A stretch of 64,000 bases of DNA from Rhizobium sp. ACO-34A. Lineage in GTDB: Bacteria > Pseudomonadota > Alphaproteobacteria > Rhizobiales > Rhizobiaceae. The stretch lies in NCBI GenBank assembly GCA_002600635.1, contig CP021371.1, forward strand, positions 3,165,001 to 3,229,000, read 5' to 3'. This document shows positions 17,001 through 26,423 of the stretch, piece after piece. The notes under the pieces were generated by a model. The model worked only from the letters and a program-made list of their open reading frames with translations. It had not been told where the DNA came from and ran no database searches. Made by a program: the position numbers and the translations under genes. Each line of letters starts with the position of its first letter. The stretch's first letter is position 1.

Positions 17001-18236
17001 ATGTATGAATTTGCCATCGCCTGGGAATGGCTGGCCTTTGCCGTTCGCTGGCTGCATGTCGTGACCGCCGTTGCCTGGATCGGCTCGTCCTTCTATTTCA
17101 TCGCGCTTGATCTCGGCCTCGTGAAGCGGGATCACCTGCCCGCAGGCGTCTATGGCGAGGAATGGCAGGTTCACGGGGGCGGTTTCTACCACATCCAGAA
17201 ATATCTGGTCGCGCCGGCCTCCATGCCGGAACACCTGACCTGGTTCAAATGGGAAGCCTATACCACCTGGCTTTCGGGCTTCGCCCTGCTCTGTGTGGTC
17301 TATTATGGCGGCGCCGATCTCTTCCTGATCGATCGCCACCTTCTCGATGTCGATCAGTGGCAGGCGATCGGCCTTTCGCTCGCGTCCCTCGGCGTCGGCT
17401 GGGTGCTCTACGACCTCCTGTGCAAGTCGCCGCTCGGCAAGAACACCTGGGGGCTGATGGCATTTCTCTATGTCGTGCTGGTCGCCATGGCCTGGGGCTA
17501 CACCCAGATTTTCACCGGCCGCGCCGCCTTCCTGCATCTCGGCGCCTTCACGGCGACGATCATGTCGGCCAACGTCTTTTTCATCATCATTCCCAACCAG
17601 AAGATCGTCGTCGCCGACCTCATCGCCGGCCGCACGCCGGATCCGAAGCTCGGGGCACAGGCCAAGCAGCGCTCGCTGCACAACAACTACCTGACGCTTC
17701 CCGTCATCTTCTTCATGCTGTCGAACCACTATCCCCTGGCCTTCGGCACCGCCTATAACTGGATCATCGCCGCGCTGGTTTTCCTGATGGGCGTTACCAT
17801 CCGCCACTGGTTCAACACCACCCACGCCCGCAAGGGCCGCCCGATCTGGACATGGATGGTCACGACCGTCCTGTTCATCGTCATCATCTGGCTTTCGACC
17901 GTGCAGAAGCCCGTTTCGGAAGATGAGATATCGGTGGCTCCCGTCTACCAGCGCTTCGCCGCCAACGCCCATTTCCCGGCCGTGAAGGACGTCGTCGCCA
18001 GTCGCTGTTCGATGTGCCATGCCGCGGAGCCCGTCTGGGACGGCGTGGCGCGTGCGCCGAAATCCGTGAAGCTCGAAAGTGACGCCGAGATCGCCGCCCA
18101 CGCCCGCGAGATCTACCTGCAGGCCGGCCGCGCCCATGCCATGCCGCCCGGCAACATCACCGAGGTCAGCGCCGAAGAGCGCGCGCTTCTCGTCGCCTGG
18201 TATGAAAGCGCCGTCTCCGGGGAAAGCAGCCAATGA
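17001..18236 (+). CDS. puuD: Urate hydroxylase PuuD with C-terminal cytochrome c domain
   Basis: The 411-residue membrane enzyme oxidises urate to 5-hydroxyisourate without producing peroxide, passing electrons to the respiratory chain. It has about eight or nine hydrophobic spans, conserved HGGGFYHIQKY, SANVFFIIIPNQ, and a C-terminal c-type heme motif CSMCH at about residue 336. The axial Met is likely in RAHAMPPGN. The ATG at 17001 (MYEFAIAWEW) is used because the upstream residues are not membrane-like or conserved. It overlaps guaD by ATGA. Confidence 0.92.
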   Translation: MYEFAIAWEWLAFAVRWLHVVTAVAWIGSSFYFIALDLGLVKRDHLPAGVYGEEWQVHGGGFYHIQKYLVAPASMPEHLTWFKWEAYTTWLSGFALLCVVYYGGADLFLIDRHLLDVDQWQAIGLSLASLGVGWVLYDLLCKSPLGKNTWGLMAFLYVVLVAMAWGYTQIFTGRAAFLHLGAFTATIMSANVFFIIIPNQKIVVADLIAGRTPDPKLGAQAKQRSLHNNYLTLPVIFFMLSNHYPLAFGTAYNWIIAALVFLMGVTIRHWFNTTHARKGRPIWTWMVTTVLFIVIIWLSTVQKPVSEDEISVAPVYQRFAANAHFPAVKDVVASRCSMCHAAEPVWDGVARAPKSVKLESDAEIAAHAREIYLQAGRAHAMPPGNITEVSAEERALLVAWYESAVSGESSQ

Positions 18237-19537
18237 CAGCCACCCTCTATCGCGGCCGTCTCCTCACCTTTCTCCGCGCGCCCGAAAGCGTGGCCGACGA
18301 AGGAAGCTACCGCTACGAGAGCGACGGAGCACTGCTGGTCGAGAACGGCCGGATCGCCGCCATGGGCGACTACGCCTCCGTGAAAGCGGAGGCTGCGACC
18401 GATGCCATAGAAATCGATCATCGACCGCACCTCATCCTGCCCGGCCTGATCGATACCCATGTGCATTTTCCGCAGATGCAGGTGATCGGCTCCTACGCCG
18501 CCAACCTGCTGGAATGGCTGAACACCTACACCTTCCCCGAGGAATGCCGCTTCGTCGAGACCGCCCACGCCGAACGCATCGCCCGGCACTTCTTCGACGA
18601 GTTCTTCCGCAACGGCACGACGACCGCCGTCGCCTATTGCTCCGTGCACAAGGCCTCTGCCGACGCCTTCTTCGCCGAGAACCTTCGCCGCGGCAGCCTG
18701 ATGGTCGCCGGCAAGGTGATGATGGACCGCAATGCCCCGCAAGGTCTGCTGGACACCCCTCAGATGGCCTATGACGAGACGCGGCAGGTGATCGCCGACT
18801 GGCACGGCAAGGGCCGCAACCACGTCGCCATCACGCCGCGCTTCGCCATCACCTCCACCCCGGAGCAGATGGCCGCCACGCAGGCGCTGGCCAAGGAATT
18901 TCCCGACCTGCACATCCAGACGCATCTTTCGGAAAACCGCGACGAGATCGACTTCACCTGCTCGCTCTATCCGGAAGCGACCGACTATACGGATATCTAT
19001 GCCCGCTACGGCCTGCTTGGCCGCAAGACACTGCTCGGCCATGCCATCCACCTCTCCGACCGGGAGGCCGATGCCATATCGGAAGCCGGTTCGATCGCCG
19101 TCCACTGCCCGACGTCCAACCTCTTCCTCGGTTCCGGCCTCTTCCCGATGAAACGCTACCAGCGCCGCGACAAGCCGGTGCGCATCTCGGTGGCGACCGA
19201 CATAGGCGGCGGCTCCAGCTATTCGATGCTCAAGACCATGGACGAGGCCTACAAGATCCAGCAGTTGCAGGAAGAACGCCTCAATCCGCTGGAAAGCTTC
19301 CACCTGATGACGCTCGGCAATGCCGAGGCATTGTCGCTCTCGGACCGTATCGGCACGCTGGAAGCCGGCACCGATGCCGATTTCATCGTGCTCGATTCCG
19401 CCGCCACGCCCGCCATGGCGCTACGCATGGAAACGGTGAAGACGCTCGCGGAAGAACTCTTCCTGCTGCAAACCATGGGCGACGACCGCTCGGTGGTCGA
19501 AACCTATGTGGCTGGGCAGGCGATGAAGCCGCATTGA
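18233..19537 (+). CDS. guaD: Guanine deaminase
   Basis: This 434-residue amidohydrolase converts guanine to xanthine, feeding xdh. The zinc-binding HVH is in LIDTHVHFPQM, further ligands in QTHLSEN and LGHAIHL, and the Asp in VATDIGGGSSYSM. N-terminal RGRLLTFLRAP and the EECRFVE stretch are GuaD-typical. Its start overlaps the puuD stop by four bases, so the two are translationally coupled. Confidence 0.94.
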   Translation: MTATLYRGRLLTFLRAPESVADEGSYRYESDGALLVENGRIAAMGDYASVKAEAATDAIEIDHRPHLILPGLIDTHVHFPQMQVIGSYAANLLEWLNTYTFPEECRFVETAHAERIARHFFDEFFRNGTTTAVAYCSVHKASADAFFAENLRRGSLMVAGKVMMDRNAPQGLLDTPQMAYDETRQVIADWHGKGRNHVAITPRFAITSTPEQMAATQALAKEFPDLHIQTHLSENRDEIDFTCSLYPEATDYTDIYARYGLLGRKTLLGHAIHLSDREADAISEAGSIAVHCPTSNLFLGSGLFPMKRYQRRDKPVRISVATDIGGGSSYSMLKTMDEAYKIQQLQEERLNPLESFHLMTLGNAEALSLSDRIGTLEAGTDADFIVLDSAATPAMALRMETVKTLAEELFLLQTMGDDRSVVETYVAGQAMKPH

Positions 19538-19583
19538 AATGCCGGGGCAATTGTCGCAACGCCCCGGCCTGTCTTTCCGATAC

Positions 19584-19970
19584 TTACCGAACCGTCACGG
19601 TGATGCAGCCGCGAAGGCTCTTGCCCTTGACCTTCGCTGACGTGTTGCGCGTGCAGAACTTGTCCTGCCCCTTGAAACCCGGGCCGGGTGTATAGACCAG
19701 CCCCTTTCCGGCCACGACCGCGACCGTTCCGCTTTTCGGCGCCCGGGTGACGGTGACTTCCGTTGCCGGCGTGCGGGTCTTCCTGACGTCGTCGATGAAG
19801 CCGGGGAAGCTGATGTTGCAGGCCTTGTCCTTTGTGGTCATCTCGAACTTTCCGGCTCCATTGCCGCTGCCCCATCCCCGACCATTGGTGCCGGAGCAAG
19901 CTGCGTGAGCCGCGGTTGCCGAGCACAGGCCCACGACCGAAAGAACAACGAGAGTAATCGTTCCGCGCAT
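19584..19970 (-). CDS. Secreted protein with Ig-like beta domain
   Basis: The 128-residue product has a signal peptide (MRGTITLVVLSVVGLCSATAAHA) and a beta-rich mature part ending in SGTVAVVAGKGLVYTPGPGFKGQDKFC, which resembles the bacterial Ig-like/cadherin-type strand pattern YxPxxGFxGxDxF. Four cysteines could form two disulfides. The ATG at 19970 follows AAAGG. Function unknown. Confidence 0.6.
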   Translation of the reverse strand: MRGTITLVVLSVVGLCSATAAHAACSGTNGRGWGSGNGAGKFEMTTKDKACNISFPGFIDDVRKTRTPATEVTVTRAPKSGTVAVVAGKGLVYTPGPGFKGQDKFCTRNTSAKVKGKSLRGCITVTVR

Positions 19971-20138
19971 ATCATATTGCCTTTCATGAAAATGTTGGAT
20001 CAAGGCCTGCATTCATTTACGCTGCGCGAAACGCGAACAATTGAAAAAGACCGCGATAGAAGAAAAAACGGAAAAAGGAAGAAATTACACTTAAAAATCA
20101 GAAACTTGTACATTGGCACTTCGGACAGACAACAGACG

Positions 20139-20984
20139 ATGGTGAGCATGGGGCAGGACGACTGGGCGGAAATCGAAGAGTGGCATGTCCTGTTCGACAG
20201 GTTTTGCAATCACCTTGGACACTATGACAATGCCCGTCTGGGCGGCGATTATTGCGCCCGGATGGGCAAGCGCGGCGAAGCCCATTTCGAGGCGGCAGTT
20301 CGCAACCTGAGAAACTGGCGTTCAGGCAGGCACATTCCCCGCCAGAGAAACTTCATGATCCTGAGCCAGATGCTCGGCATCCAGGAACAGCCTGCCCTGC
20401 TTCCCCGGTGGAACGCCCTCTATGCCAAGGCCCGCATTGCCGATGACGAGACGCAATCCCTGAATGCGGACGAACGGGAAAGCCAGACGCCGGAAACGGA
20501 GGTCGAAGCGGAACTGCCCGCATCCTCCTCGCCGGTCGCACAGCGCAACAACACCTGGCGCATGGATCGAAAAACCGCCACCTCAGGCTTCTTATTCTTC
20601 GTCTGCGGCATCCTTGCTGCGGAAATCTACAGGCTGGAACCCTGGCTCTGGTTTCATTCCCTGTCACAGCCCCCGCTGATTGTCTGGCGGCCCCATGCGT
20701 CCATGGAAGTGGGCGAAAGCCTGATCATTCACGGCGACCGTGGCGACTGCGGCAAGCCGCCGCCGAACTGGGAATATGTGCTGACGCGGCTTCCCGTCAG
20801 CCGCATCGGCACCTTTTCCGATGGCGGCATCGTCAGGCGCAACAGCAATTTCTGCCGCGGAGAAACCCCGGCAAGAGCGGTAACCTTCACCGCAACGAAG
20901 CCCGGGATCGAGGAGTTTCTGGTTCTCGGCGATGTGATGCGCGTGACCGTCACCGAACCGGGCGGGAACGAAGCCGTAAACTGA
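20139..20984 (+). CDS. Single-span membrane protein with a predicted cytoplasmic HTH-like domain
   Basis: The protein of about 281 residues has an N-terminal helical region resembling an XRE-type DNA-binding fold (ARMGKRGEAHFEAAVRNLRNWRSG, then ILSQMLGI). A Ser/Glu linker follows, one membrane span (SGFLFFVCGILAAEIY), and a C-terminal periplasmic domain with three cysteines. This topology recalls membrane-tethered regulators, but no family is recognised with certainty. Start could be 20139 or 20148 (MGQDDW). An AT-rich gap separates it from the divergent secreted-protein gene. Confidence 0.5.
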   Translation: MVSMGQDDWAEIEEWHVLFDRFCNHLGHYDNARLGGDYCARMGKRGEAHFEAAVRNLRNWRSGRHIPRQRNFMILSQMLGIQEQPALLPRWNALYAKARIADDETQSLNADERESQTPETEVEAELPASSSPVAQRNNTWRMDRKTATSGFLFFVCGILAAEIYRLEPWLWFHSLSQPPLIVWRPHASMEVGESLIIHGDRGDCGKPPPNWEYVLTRLPVSRIGTFSDGGIVRRNSNFCRGETPARAVTFTATKPGIEEFLVLGDVMRVTVTEPGGNEAVN

Positions 20985-21090
20985 CCGGCAGCAGGGAGGT
21001 AAATTTATTTTACCTCTTTGTCGCTCACCCATTCCCAAGCCTTCTTCCTCCGTGCTAGGGCTCGGCAAGAAAAAGTCCGGGGTAAGTACA

Positions 21091-22236
21091 ATGACAAATC
21101 CTCTCGAAATCGCCGATCTCAAGGCGCTGGCGAAGCGTCGCGTTCCGAAGCTTTTCTTCGATTATGCCGATAGCGGTTCCTATACCGAATCCACCTATCG
21201 GGCCAACGAGTCGGATTTCTCCAAGATCAAGCTGCGTCAGCGCGTGCTGGTCGACATGAGCGGCCGCTCGCTCGAAACCACGATGATCGGCGAGAAGGTT
21301 TCGATGCCGGTGGCGCTTGCCCCGACCGGCCTCACCGGCATGCAGCATGCCGATGGCGAAATGCTGGCCGCTCAGGCAGCCGAGGAATTCGGCGTTCCCT
21401 TCACGCTTTCGACCATGAGCATCTGCTCGATCGAGGATGTGGCGTCGGTGACCAAAAAGCCTTTCTGGTTCCAGCTTTACGTCATGCGCGACCGCGATTT
21501 CGTGATGAACTTGATCGACCGCGCCAAGGCCGCGAAATGCTCGGCGCTGGTGCTGACCGCCGACCTCCAGATCCTCGGCCAGCGTCACAAGGACCTGCGC
21601 AACGGCCTGTCCGCGCCGCCGAAGCTCACGCCGAAACATCTCTACCAGATGGCAACCCGCCCGCGCTGGTGCTGGAACATGCTGCAGACCAGCCGCCGCA
21701 CCTTCCGCAACATCCACGGCCATGCCAAAGGCGTGACCGACCTCGCCTCCCTCAACGCCTGGACGTCGGAACAGTTCGACCCGCAGCTTTCGTGGAAGGA
21801 TGTCGAGTGGATCCGTGAACGCTGGGGCGGCAAGCTCATCATCAAGGGCATTCTCGACGCCGAAGACGCAACGCTCGCCGCACAGACGGGTGCGGATGCG
21901 ATCGTCGTTTCCAACCACGGTGGCCGCCAGCTCGACGGAGCGCACTCCTCGATCTCCATGCTGCCGAGGATCGTCGATGCCGTCGGCGACAAGATCGAAA
22001 TCCATCTCGACAGCGGCATCCGCTCCGGTCAGGACGTGCTGAAGGCTGTGGCGCTCGGCGCCAAGGGCACCTTTATCGGCCGCCCTTTCCTTTACGGTCT
22101 CGGCGCCATGGGCAAGCCGGGCGTCACCAAGGCGCTGGAAATCATCCGCAAGGAGATGGACACGACCATGGCGCTCTGCGGCAAGCGGCGGATCGAGGAC
22201 ATCGATCGCCAGATCCTCGCGGAAAACCCGTACTGA
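21091..22236 (+). CDS. lldD: FMN-dependent alpha-hydroxy acid (L-lactate) dehydrogenase
   Basis: The 381-residue enzyme oxidises L-lactate to pyruvate at the membrane. FMN barrel motifs are visible: LFFDYADSGSYTE, LAPTGLTGMQHADGE, QLYVMRDRDF, KGILDAEDA, and the catalytic His-Gly-Gly-Arg in VSNHGGRQLDG, followed by LDSGIRSGQDVLKA. Length and sequence suit LldD better than glycolate oxidase. The ATG at 21091 gives the family-typical start. Confidence 0.88.
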   Translation: MTNPLEIADLKALAKRRVPKLFFDYADSGSYTESTYRANESDFSKIKLRQRVLVDMSGRSLETTMIGEKVSMPVALAPTGLTGMQHADGEMLAAQAAEEFGVPFTLSTMSICSIEDVASVTKKPFWFQLYVMRDRDFVMNLIDRAKAAKCSALVLTADLQILGQRHKDLRNGLSAPPKLTPKHLYQMATRPRWCWNMLQTSRRTFRNIHGHAKGVTDLASLNAWTSEQFDPQLSWKDVEWIRERWGGKLIIKGILDAEDATLAAQTGADAIVVSNHGGRQLDGAHSSISMLPRIVDAVGDKIEIHLDSGIRSGQDVLKAVALGAKGTFIGRPFLYGLGAMGKPGVTKALEIIRKEMDTTMALCGKRRIEDIDRQILAENPY

Positions 22237-22257
22237 CAACAGATCGGGCACCTGACA

Positions 22258-23046
22258 TCAGGCGGAAAGCCTGTCGGCCAGCGCTTCAGCCAGATCCAGC
22301 ATGCGCGTCTCGGGCGCATGCCCGATCAGCATCAGCGCATGACTGCCATCCGACCAATGGACGACGGTCATGCCATTGCGCTGCTCGGTCCGCATCGGAG
22401 CGGATTTTCCTTCCGCGCGGACAATACAGAAAGCAAGCGGGCCGCTATCCGGATCAAGGTAAAGGATCTGGGCCAGCGGCTGGCCGTCATAGGCCAGCAC
22501 CTGGGCGCGCTTGTAGTCCAGATCGTCGAAATCGAGCTGGTCAGGAGTCATCCGCATGTCGAGGCGCCGGTTGACGGCCGAAAGCTCAGCCGCCTGCTCG
22601 GCAACCGTCGGCAGCACGCCTGAGAGTGTCTGCGCATCGTAGAGCGACATGTATTGCGCGATGAGGCCCCGCCACTCGTCCGGCCCCTCGCCATCCTCTT
22701 CGAACCAATCGAAACCGATCCTTCCAAAAAGAACGCCCGTCACAGCCGATGCGGCGATGGCGCCGACAAGAGCACGGCGACTGATACCACCCGCCATGAT
22801 CGGCGTCGATTTCACACCGGTCGCCGCAAGCATGGCCTGCAGCCGCCCGAGCGGCGCTTCCCCAAGCAGGGGCGCGAAGGAATGGCGGTAATCGAGATTG
22901 GCGCGCATCAGGAATTCCAGCCGGTCGGCAACACCGCCGTCCTGCTCCAGCAGGCGCTCGATGCGGTCGCGCTCCTCGCCGTCGAGCTCTCCATCAATGA
23001 AGGCCGTCAGGAGTTCGTCCGATGGCATGATGGCTTCCTGTGTCAT
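22258..23046 (-). CDS. Anti-sigma factor (transmembrane)
   Basis: This 262-residue protein opens with an anti-sigma domain (LLTAFIDGELDGEERDRIERLLEQD), has one membrane span around RALVGAIAASAVTGVLFG, and a C-terminal extracytoplasmic domain ending HALMLIGHAPETRMLDLAEAL. Its ATG overlaps the ECF sigma stop, so it is the cognate partner of the preceding gene. There is no zinc-binding HxxxCxxC in the N-terminal part. Confidence 0.85.
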   Translation of the reverse strand: MTQEAIMPSDELLTAFIDGELDGEERDRIERLLEQDGGVADRLEFLMRANLDYRHSFAPLLGEAPLGRLQAMLAATGVKSTPIMAGGISRRALVGAIAASAVTGVLFGRIGFDWFEEDGEGPDEWRGLIAQYMSLYDAQTLSGVLPTVAEQAAELSAVNRRLDMRMTPDQLDFDDLDYKRAQVLAYDGQPLAQILYLDPDSGPLAFCIVRAEGKSAPMRTEQRNGMTVVHWSDGSHALMLIGHAPETRMLDLAEALADRLSA

Positions 23047-23651
23047 CGTTCGCCCTCCCCCCTTGCCTCTGCGAGCTTTGCCCGCGCCGCAGCCAAACGG
23101 CTCATGATGGTTCCAACCGGTACACCGAGGATCGTTGCAACCTCGCGATAGGACAACCCCTCGACATAGGCGAGGAACACGGCGGTCCGCTGCGCCTCTG
23201 GCAGGGCATCGACAAGACGCATGACCTGGTTGGCCATGACCTTGCGATCGGCCTCCGCGCGTCCGTCGAAGGAAAGAACGTCGGTGGCATCGGCCAGCCC
23301 CGCACCTTCACGCACCCGCTGCGCGCGGACCTCGTTCAGCCAGATCGAATGCAGGATGGCAAGAAGCCACTGGTCAATCCGCGATCCCGCGGCGAACTGG
23401 CCCGCCCGCTCCAGCGCCCGGACGCAGGTCTGCTGCACCAGATCGTCGGCCATGTCACGCCGTCGCGACAGCACGAAGGCATATCGCCACAGCCGGCTCA
23501 GATTGGCCGACAGACCGTTTCGCACATCCGCCTCGCTTGCGATGGCAGCCTCCCTTCCCGTGAATGAAACGGGCGCGACCGCCCGATCCTGCAGCGATGA
23601 CGGGGCGGTGCTGTTCAGCGGATAATCACAGGATAGGCTCGACATTGGCAA
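23043..23651 (-). CDS. ECF-family RNA polymerase sigma factor
   Basis: The 202-residue factor shows region 2 (LSRLWRYAFVLSRRRDMADDLVQQTCVRALERA) and region 4 (ALPEAQRTAVFLAYVEGLSYREVATILGVPVGTIMSRLAAARAKL). It is first in an operon with the transmembrane anti-sigma factor, so it is presumably released by an envelope signal. The alternative start MSSLSC is six bases inside. Confidence 0.92.
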   Translation of the reverse strand: MPMSSLSCDYPLNSTAPSSLQDRAVAPVSFTGREAAIASEADVRNGLSANLSRLWRYAFVLSRRRDMADDLVQQTCVRALERAGQFAAGSRIDQWLLAILHSIWLNEVRAQRVREGAGLADATDVLSFDGRAEADRKVMANQVMRLVDALPEAQRTAVFLAYVEGLSYREVATILGVPVGTIMSRLAAARAKLAEARGEGER

Positions 23652-23716
23652 GATACCGATTTGACGACAGGCCGGACCTCGAAACCGAAATCCGACCCGT
23701 CATCCGCTCCCCAGCG

Positions 23717-24274
23717 TCAGATCTTCGGAGCCGCGCTGATGGCGGCATCGAGGTCGCGATATTCCTCGCAAGTGGTGCCGCAAAGCCCTGAAATCGCCTG
23801 CAATTGCGCCTTCGCCAGCTCGATCTCGCCCTTCAGGACATAGGCCTCACCGAGATATTCCCGCACCTGCGCATAGTGCGGATCGGCGGCCACGGACTTG
23901 AGATAATAGCCGATGCCTTCATCGAGACGGCCGAGCTTGCGGGTGGCATAACCGCGATAGTTCAGCACTTCCGACGAGTTCTGATCCTTCACCGTATCCA
24001 GAACATCGAGGGCGTCCTGGTATCGCTCGGCCTTTGCCAGCGCATAGGCGTAATCGGCAAGGTTTTCATCGGTGAGATTGGCGCCGCTCTGCCGGATGCA
24101 TTTCTGGGTCTTGCGGTCATAGACGCTGCCCTTCTTGCAGACGGGCGTGGAACCCGAGCTCGAATCCGAACCGCCGCCATAGCCGCCCGCAGCGAAGGCG
24201 GGACCGGCAAGGACGACGGAAAAGAGGCAGACGGCAGACAGGGCCGCAAGGCGAAGCTTTTGAACGCGGGTCAT
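23717..24274 (-). CDS. Secreted tetratricopeptide-repeat protein
   Basis: The 185-residue protein has a signal peptide (LAALSAVCLFSVVLAGPAFA), a Gly/Ser linker, a Cys-x11-Cys segment (CKKGSVYDRKTQKC) and TPR-like helices (YALAKAERYQDALDVLD, LNYRGYATRKLGRLDEGIGYYLKSVAADP, VREYLGEAYVLKGEIELAKAQL). A cysteine pair closes it. Likely a periplasmic scaffold; partner unknown. Confidence 0.75.
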   Translation of the reverse strand: MTRVQKLRLAALSAVCLFSVVLAGPAFAAGGYGGGSDSSSGSTPVCKKGSVYDRKTQKCIRQSGANLTDENLADYAYALAKAERYQDALDVLDTVKDQNSSEVLNYRGYATRKLGRLDEGIGYYLKSVAADPHYAQVREYLGEAYVLKGEIELAKAQLQAISGLCGTTCEEYRDLDAAISAAPKI

Positions 24275-24453
24275 GGCTTGTTCCTCTGCAAATACGGCAG
24301 CGCCGAAAGCCAGCCACGAAGAACGGCAGACGCTGCGAGTTTGATTTGCCGCATGAACCCGCGCCGAACTCTCTCGGCGGAAGCGATCATGCGGCGTTGC
24401 AGGAGGTGAACACCCCGGGGCGTGCTTCTATTCGATGGGATCTGAAATTTTCT

Positions 24454-25194
24454 TCAGGCGATCCAGCCGCTCGAAAGCGCGCTGACCCAGTCGGCCATGC
24501 CGCGAGCTGCTGCCATTTCGGCTGCTGCCTCATTGTCGTAGCGTACCTGTCGGAAGGTCGGCTGCCAGCCACGACCGGTCTTTTCCAGAACGGCATAGGC
24601 GGCGAAAGGCGTGCCCTGCTGGGCCTTGTGATAGAAGGGCTGATCGTAATCGAAACCTGGGCAACCGACGCTGCCCGGATTGACGATCAGCCGGCCATCG
24701 GAAAGCTGGACGGCGCGCGCGATATGGCTGTGTCCGCAGAGGATAAGCGACTGCTCGATATCCTTTGCCAGCGCCTCGATTTCATCGAGCGGCTTCAGAT
24801 GGAAGATGCCATCCGGCGACAGCGTCTCCATCCAATAGGTGTTATCATCCTGCGGCGTCGCGTGGCAGAGATAAGCCTCGTCGCGGTAAACGGCGCTGAA
24901 CGGCAGCGCGCGGATCCAGTCGAGATGATCCGCGCTGAGCTGCGGAAAAACCGGCTGCTCCCAGTCGCCCATTTCCGCGAACGGCCTGTCGATCAGCGCC
25001 CTGTCGTGGTTTCCCCGAACACTCACCGCCCCGAGCGTCAACAGCAGATCCGCCGTGGCACCGGCGTTCAGAGGACCGGAAAAGCTGTCCCCGAGATTGA
25101 CGATCTCGGAAATACCCTGCCGGCGAATATCCTCCAGCACGGCTTCCAGCGCCAGATGGTTGCCGTGGACATCGGCGATTGCAGCGAAGATCAT
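24454..25194 (-). CDS. Metallophosphoesterase (YfcE/MJ0936-like)
   Basis: This 246-residue calcineurin-type phosphoesterase has the binuclear-metal motifs DVHGNHLAL, NLGDSFSGP, RGNHDRAL, and CGHSHIARA. It lies immediately after uraH on the same strand (3-base gap), so it is probably co-transcribed with the ureide genes, although its substrate is unknown and a role in purine breakdown is not established. Confidence 0.85.
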   Translation of the reverse strand: MIFAAIADVHGNHLALEAVLEDIRRQGISEIVNLGDSFSGPLNAGATADLLLTLGAVSVRGNHDRALIDRPFAEMGDWEQPVFPQLSADHLDWIRALPFSAVYRDEAYLCHATPQDDNTYWMETLSPDGIFHLKPLDEIEALAKDIEQSLILCGHSHIARAVQLSDGRLIVNPGSVGCPGFDYDQPFYHKAQQGTPFAAYAVLEKTGRGWQPTFRQVRYDNEAAAEMAAARGMADWVSALSSGWIA

Positions 25195-25197
25195 CGA

Positions 25198-25554
25198 TCA
25201 GCTACCCCGGTAGGTGGAATAGCCGTAGGGCGAAAGCAGCAACGGCACATGGTAATGCGCCTCGGTATCGCTGATGCCGAAGCGGATCGGGATGACATCG
25301 AGAAACGGCGGCGAGGTGAGCGGAGCGCCCTGCGCCTTCAGATAATCGCCGGCATGAAACAGCAGTTCGTACTGCCCGACACGGAAGCTCTCGCCCGAAA
25401 GGATCGGTCCTCCATCGACGCGACCGTCGGAATTGGTGATCACCGTGGTCACGAGCTCGGCATCCTCGCCCACGATCCGCATCAACTGGATCTTCAGGCC
25501 TTCCGCCGGCTTGCCGAGCGCAGTGTCGAGGACATGGGTAGTCAGGCCGGTCAT
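25198..25554 (-). CDS. uraH: 5-hydroxyisourate hydrolase
   Basis: The 118-residue transthyretin-like enzyme hydrolyses the product of PuuD to OHCU. The diagnostic N-terminal His ([12 protein letters not shown]) and the C-terminal [18 protein letters not shown], containing the YRGS signature, are present. Its ATG overlaps the stop of allA by four bases. Confidence 0.95.
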   Translation of the reverse strand: MTGLTTHVLDTALGKPAEGLKIQLMRIVGEDAELVTTVITNSDGRVDGGPILSGESFRVGQYELLFHAGDYLKAQGAPLTSPPFLDVIPIRFGISDTEAHYHVPLLLSPYGYSTYRGS

Positions 25555-26051
25555 AGATGAGGCTCCAGAATCACAAAGGGCTTATCGAAAAAGAACTCTT
25601 CGAGATTGTTGCCCGGCCCGTCACGATCGACAACGAGAAAATCCGAGATTTCCCCGATCGCCATCAGCGGATGATGCCAGACGTTACGCCGGTAGTTCAC
25701 CCCCTGATCGGGTCGCGCCAGAAAGACCTGCGGACGCCCGGGCCTGCCATCCTCATCGGGCGAAACGGCGACCAGAAACGGTCGTCCGGAGAGCGGCGAA
25801 AAGCTCTGGCTGCCGAAGGGATGCCGCTCCATCATTCCGACGTCATAGGGGAAGGCGCGCGGCTGGCCGCGGAAGATGTTGACGATCACCCGCGCCCCCT
25901 CGCCCGTCACCTCCGGCGAAAACAGCGCATGGAACCGCTCGGTGGTGCCGCCATTGATGAGGCGCATGGTTTCAGGCTTGGCGGAAATCACCTCACCGAA
26001 AGGGGCGAATGCTTCGGGAGTGAGAGGCTGGATGGAAAGGACGTCGGACAA
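25551..26051 (-). CDS. allA: Ureidoglycolate lyase
   Basis: The 166-residue cupin-like enzyme splits ureidoglycolate to glyoxylate and urea, the last ureide step. Family stretches include [40 protein letters not shown], and [10 protein letters not shown]. It is followed by uraH and the phosphoesterase in a tight minus-strand operon. Confidence 0.92.
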   Translation of the reverse strand: MSDVLSIQPLTPEAFAPFGEVISAKPETMRLINGGTTERFHALFSPEVTGEGARVIVNIFRGQPRAFPYDVGMMERHPFGSQSFSPLSGRPFLVAVSPDEDGRPGRPQVFLARPDQGVNYRRNVWHHPLMAIGEISDFLVVDRDGPGNNLEEFFFDKPFVILEPHL

Positions 26052-26057
26052 GAGGAG

Positions 26058-26423
26058 TCATTCTCCTTGAATATGCGGATAGCGTAGCTGGTCGATCTGG
26101 CTTATCAGTGCAGGCAGGTCGGTTTGAACGGTGTCCCACACCAGTCGCCAGTCAAGTGGCTCGTGCTCATGGACAACCATGTCGCGCCAGCCCTTGATCT
26201 TCCGCCAGTCGATATCAGGATATTCGGAAGCAGCAGAAGGAAAGCCGGCCAGTATCCTCGCGGCCGCGGCAGCGATCAGCACGAAGGTCATCGCGACCGC
26301 GCGCTGGCTCAGGATATCCTGTTCGAATGCCTCAAGGGTCGAGTTTCTGACAAACCCGACTGCCTCCGAGGCAGCCTGCTGCATGTCGCGAAGATTTTCG
26401 AGAAAACGCTGTTCCGGGGTCAT
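26058..26423 (-). CDS. HepT-like toxin (DUF86)
   Basis: The 121-residue helical protein is a HepT-family (DUF86) HEPN RNase toxin. The catalytic Rx4HxY motif appears as RDMVVHEH: Arg and His are kept, but the Tyr position is His. MntA-type antitoxins inactivate HepT by AMPylating that Tyr. The antitoxin gene upstream is truncated to 35 codons, overlapping this start by four bases, so the toxin is either inactive or controlled in another way. Confidence 0.8.
   Translation of the reverse strand: MTPEQRFLENLRDMQQAASEAVGFVRNSTLEAFEQDILSQRAVAMTFVLIAAAAARILAGFPSAASEYPDIDWRKIKGWRDMVVHEHEPLDWRLVWDTVQTDLPALISQIDQLRYPHIQGE

Noticed and set aside
24346..25560. A 404-codon plus-strand open frame
   Set aside because: It runs antisense through the metallophosphoesterase and uraH, both supported by catalytic motifs.
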